Positions 24,379 through 26,906 of a stretch of 26,906 bases of DNA are shown here, piece by piece. How positions within the stretch are numbered: the stretch's first letter is position 1; each line of letters opens with the position of its first letter. Under the pieces are notes generated by a model. It ran no database searches. It had not been told where the DNA came from and saw only the letters and a list, made by a program, of their open reading frames with translations. A program made the position numbers and the translations under genes. Source of the stretch: Fibrobacter sp. UBA4373 (lineage in GTDB: Bacteria > Fibrobacterota > Fibrobacteria > Fibrobacterales > Fibrobacteraceae); the NCBI GenBank assembly GCA_002390045.1, contig DGSB01000019.1, positions 41,664-68,569 on the forward strand, read 5' to 3'.

Positions 24379-24389
24379 CAACTTTCGGG
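24353..24389 (-). terminator. Terminator of the purO-like gene
   Basis: On the minus strand, a perfect 11-bp stem (CCCGAAAGTTG at 24389 to 24379 and CAACTTTCGGG at 24374 to 24364) with loop GTGA, followed by TTTTCTATTTT. It begins about 40 bases past the purO-like stop. Confidence 0.8.
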
Positions 24390-24429
24390 CATCTTCAAAA
24401 GGCGCGTTTAGCCGTGTTCACTCAAAGGC

Positions 24430-25161
24430 TTAGCCAAGCTTGTTCACGATCAAGGTCTTCGCTGCAAACGTGTCGCGGTCGATCCACTTCACGAGCAAGG
24501 AAACCTTATTGTCCGCGTCGAGAGCCTTCCAATAAGCGTCGAGAGTCTTTTCTGCGGAATCGAAAACCGGCATCCACTGCGGAACGCCTGCGAAAGACGG
24601 AATCGGGCTGCCGTTCGTCACATAAGTCGAAACAAAGTGGCCAAGGCCCGGGAGAGCCTTTTCATAGCTGAACGTTTCGCGGACACAGCCGGCATCTTCG
24701 GAATTGTCTTCGGACTTGAGAATCGAAAGCTGGTACACATACGGACTTGCCGTGCGGTACGTGATGCCGGAAATGCGCGGGGTAAAGTTCGGAGCGTCAT
24801 CTTCGTATTCACGTGTTGCAAGAGCGCTTTCGAAAGAACCGCCCAAGCGGATGCCGTCAAAAATCGTATCCGTCTGATCGCCGTTCGTGATGATGTGGGC
24901 ATTCGGCAAATGACGTGCCGGATAGTAAATGATGAGGTGCGGATCGGTGAGCTTGCTTTCGTCGAAAGCCTTCGTCTTCACAAAGCCCGAATCTTCAAGT
25001 TCGAACACGCGATTACGGCTGTTGACGCTTCGACCCATGATCCAGTAGACCTGAACAAAGGACTTGCCATCCGGAGACGTGCCAAGGACAATGCCGCGGC
25101 CCGGATACGGATTCTTGGAAAGATTTTGGAAATTTTCTTCTGCTTTTGACTGGTAGCTCAT
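24430..25161 (-). CDS. purO: IMP cyclohydrolase, PurO-like
   Basis: 243 residues from ATG at 25161, with a GAGG element upstream; an earlier in-frame ATG at 25206 would add 15 residues with no ribosome site. The family marks are NPYPGRGIVLG, VQVYWIMGRSVNSRNRVF and IITNGDQTDTIFDGI, which match the archaeal PurO enzyme that closes the purine ring of FAICAR to make IMP. The protein is somewhat longer than archaeal PurO (about 200 residues). Whether it replaces or supplements a PurH cyclohydrolase in this genome cannot be seen. It is divergent from groES, 233 bases away. Confidence 0.85.
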   Translation of the reverse strand: MSYQSKAEENFQNLSKNPYPGRGIVLGTSPDGKSFVQVYWIMGRSVNSRNRVFELEDSGFVKTKAFDESKLTDPHLIIYYPARHLPNAHIITNGDQTDTIFDGIRLGGSFESALATREYEDDAPNFTPRISGITYRTASPYVYQLSILKSEDNSEDAGCVRETFSYEKALPGLGHFVSTYVTNGSPIPSFAGVPQWMPVFDSAEKTLDAYWKALDADNKVSLLVKWIDRDTFAAKTLIVNKLG

Positions 25162-25228
25162 CGAGACCTCGTTGTTTTGGCTCAAATATAGAAAAGGCTT
25201 GCCCATTTCGTTTTATTTTCCAACATTT

Positions 25229-25262
25229 TGAAAACGTTTCATTTTGAAACAAGTCATGAAAC
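25229..25262. promoter_or_regulatory. Cluster of TGAAAC/GTTTCA half-sites (candidate activator or repressor sites)
   Basis: TGAAAAC (25229-25235), GTTTCA (25236-25241), TGAAAC (25245-25250) and TGAAAC (25257-25262) form overlapping dyads, including GTTTCA-TTT-TGAAAC at 25236-25250. The dyad centre is roughly 100 bases upstream of the expected start from the sigma-54 promoter, a usual place for enhancer-binding-protein sites. It could instead serve the divergent purO-like gene. Confidence 0.4.
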
Positions 25263-25314
25263 ATTTCTACCTAAAAACCGCATAAAAGCCCCGAAAACGC
25301 CCCATTTTACGTTT

Positions 25315-25329
25315 TGGCACGATTCTTGC
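25315..25329 (+). promoter_or_regulatory. Sigma-54 (RpoN) type -24/-12 promoter for groESL
   Basis: TGGCACG (25315-25321), four bases, then TTGC (25326-25329), an exact match to the sigma-54 core consensus with the correct 10 bases between GG and GC. The groES start codon is 66 bases downstream. The leader contains a small hairpin CCGC-CTA-GCGG (25353-25363). Confidence 0.7.
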
Positions 25330-25394
25330 GAAGTAGTTGAGCGAACAAAAGACCGCCTAGCGGCAAAACATTTCAACAAAGAGGTATAACAACT

Positions 25395-25676
25395 ATGATT
25401 AAGCCACTTGCAGACAGAGTTCTCATTGAACCGGCTCCGGCAGAAGAAAAAACCGTCAGCGGACTTTACATTCCTGATAACGCAAAAGAAAAGCCGATGC
25501 AGGGCACCGTTGTCGCAGCAGGTCCGGGCAAGAAGGACGAAAACGGCAAGGCGATCGCCATGGACGTGAAGGTCGGCGACAAGGTCCTTTATGGCAAGTA
25601 CAGCGGCACCGAAGTGACCGTCGATGGCAAGGAATATCTGATCGTTCGTGAAAGCGACATCTTCGCAATCCTCTAA
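25395..25676 (+). CDS. groES: Co-chaperonin GroES
   Basis: 93 residues, full length. It caps GroEL and encloses folding substrates. MIKPLADRVLIEPAPAEEKT is the standard N-terminus, and the mobile loop region (EKTVSGLYIPDNAKEKP) and the C-terminal KEYLIVRESDIFAIL are normal. AGAGG lies about 10 bases before ATG. groEL follows after 47 bases with its own AGGAGA site. Confidence 0.98.
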   Translation: MIKPLADRVLIEPAPAEEKTVSGLYIPDNAKEKPMQGTVVAAGPGKKDENGKAIAMDVKVGDKVLYGKYSGTEVTVDGKEYLIVRESDIFAIL

Positions 25677-25723
25677 TACACGAACAGACCTCAAAAGAAT
25701 TCAAGAATTAGGAGATTTACAAA

Positions 25724-26906
25724 ATGGCTAAGCAATTGAAATTCGATGTTGCAGCACGTGAAAAATTGATGAAGGGCGTTGACCAGCTCGCCAACGCCGT
25801 GAAGGTCACCCTCGGTCCTAAGGGCCGCAACGTGATGATTGGCAAGGTTTATGGCGCTCCGACCGTGACGAAGGACGGCGTTTCCGTTGCCAAGGAAATC
25901 GAACTCGAAGATACTTTTGAAAACCTCGGCGCTCAGATGGCCAAGGAAGTCGCAAGCAAGACGAACGACGCTGCTGGCGACGGTACGACCACCGCAACCG
26001 TTCTCGCTCAGGCAATTACCCGCGAAGGCCTCAAGAACGTGGCTGCAGGCGCAAACCCGATGGACATCAAGCGCGGTATGGACACGGCTGTGGACGCTGT
26101 GATTAACAAGCTCGCCAAGATGGCCGTGAAGATCAACGGCAAGGAACACATTGCCCAGGTCGCAACGATTTCCGCTAACAACGACGCAGAAATCGGTGAA
26201 CTCCTCGCCAACGCGATGGAAAAGGTCGGCAAGGACGGCGTGATTACTCTCGAAGAATCCAAGACCGCCGAAACTACCCTCGACGTCGTCGAAGGTATGC
26301 AGTTTGACCGTGGCTACCTCTCTCCGTACTTCGCAACGAACACGGACACGATGGAAGTCAACCTCGAAAATCCGTTCATCTTGCTCTACGACAAGAAGAT
26401 CAGCTCCATGAAGGATCTTCTCCCGATCCTCGAACAGGTCGCTAAGCAGGGCAAGGCTCTCCTTATCGTCGCCGAAGACGTCGATGGCGAAGCTCTCGCA
26501 ACCCTCGTCGTGAACAAGATCCGTGGCACCTTGAAGGTCGCAGCCGTAAAGGCTCCGGGCTTCGGTGACCGTCGTAAGGCCATGCTCCAGGATATCGCTA
26601 TCCTCACGGGCGGCGCTCTCGTTTCCGAAGAAACCGGTGCAAAGCTTGAAGACGCTCCGATCACTGTTCTCGGTCGCGCAAAGTCCGTTACCATCACGAA
26701 GGACAACACGACGATCGTCGAAGGTGCTGGCGACGCTGACGCTATCAAGGCTCGCGTGAACCAGATCAAGAAGCAGATCGAAACGACCACGAGCGACTAC
26801 GACCGCGAAAAGCTCCAGGAACGCTTGGCAAAGCTCGCCGGCGGTGTGGCTGTGATCAAGGTCGGTGCTGCTACCGAAGTCGAAATGAAGGAAAAGAAGG
26901 ACCGCG
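25724..26906 (+). CDS. groEL: Chaperonin GroEL (C-terminus beyond window)
   Basis: The frame is open from ATG 25724 to the window edge (394 codons; about three quarters of the usual length). The ribosome site AGGAGA is at 25710-25715. Hallmarks are VTLGPKGRNVMI, the nucleotide-binding DGTTTATVLAQ, and DRGYLSPYFATN. Codon use is strongly biased (AAG over AAA, GCT, CTC), as expected for a highly expressed gene. It is in one transcript with groES. Confidence 0.98.
   Translation, partial: MAKQLKFDVAAREKLMKGVDQLANAVKVTLGPKGRNVMIGKVYGAPTVTKDGVSVAKEIELEDTFENLGAQMAKEVASKTNDAAGDGTTTATVLAQAITREGLKNVAAGANPMDIKRGMDTAVDAVINKLAKMAVKINGKEHIAQVATISANNDAEIGELLANAMEKVGKDGVITLEESKTAETTLDVVEGMQFDRGYLSPYFATNTDTMEVNLENPFILLYDKKISSMKDLLPILEQVAKQGKALLIVAEDVDGEALATLVVNKIRGTLKVAAVKAPGFGDRRKAMLQDIAILTGGALVSEETGAKLEDAPITVLGRAKSVTITKDNTTIVEGAGDADAIKARVNQIKKQIETTTSDYDREKLQERLAKLAGGVAVIKVGAATEVEMKEKKDR

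Noticed and set aside
25162..25394. CIRCE (HrcA operator) before groESL
   Set aside because: The TTAGCACTC-N9-GAGTGCTAA element, or a near match, is not found in this region.

Overview
The window looks like chromosome from a Fibrobacter-type bacterium (phylum Fibrobacteres). The evidence is a secreted metalloprotease-like protein ending in what looks like a type IX secretion sorting tail, an N-anchored FGE-sulfatase-fold protein rich in Asp-Ser repeats, several Omp85/AsmA-like envelope genes typical of a diderm, and moderate G+C. The genus is inferred from these traits and from no database search. No mobile element, CRISPR array or phage gene is visible. This is core chromosome with several unusual details.

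Layout. 1-6491 is mostly envelope genes: the tail of an unknown gene, an FGE-sulfatase-fold membrane protein, an M15-like peptidase, a lipoprotein, and a leftward operon of a DUF748 (AsmA-like) protein, an Omp85-like barrel and a small membrane protein. 6528-6889 is RNase P RNA (rnpB) with a strong terminator. 7021-8748 is a rightward pair, an MBL-fold hydrolase and rdgB. It converges on a leftward operon (12221 to 8745) of a secreted protein, an aldehyde dehydrogenase and a DUF763 protein. 12268-15959 is ligA translationally coupled to an M3 peptidase. 16005-18021 is a tRNA-Ser(GGA) - rpoZ - trpCF run. 18081-18435 is tmRNA on the minus strand. 18526-21245 holds the secreted metalloprotease-like protein and a small protein made of 11-residue repeats. 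21377-23606 is a polar amino-acid ABC transporter. 23608-25161 holds alsD (acetolactate decarboxylase) and a purO-like IMP cyclohydrolase. 25395-26906 is groES-groEL, with groEL cut by the window end.

Most interesting signals. (1) In the ABC transporter fusion protein (21377-22870) the substrate-binding domain appears circularly permuted: the second half of the family sequence comes first, directly after a lipobox cysteine, and the first half follows and runs into the permease. (2) groESL is preceded by an exact sigma-54 promoter consensus (25315-25329) with TGAAAC/GTTTCA dyads about 90 bp upstream and no CIRCE element that I can find. (3) A DUF748 AsmA-like gene overlaps an Omp85-like gene by four bases, an arrangement reminiscent of the TamB/TamA pair. 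(4) Intrinsic terminators for rightward genes lie inside the 3' coding ends of convergent neighbours at four junctions, and at two other places a terminator hairpin supplies the -35 box of the next promoter.
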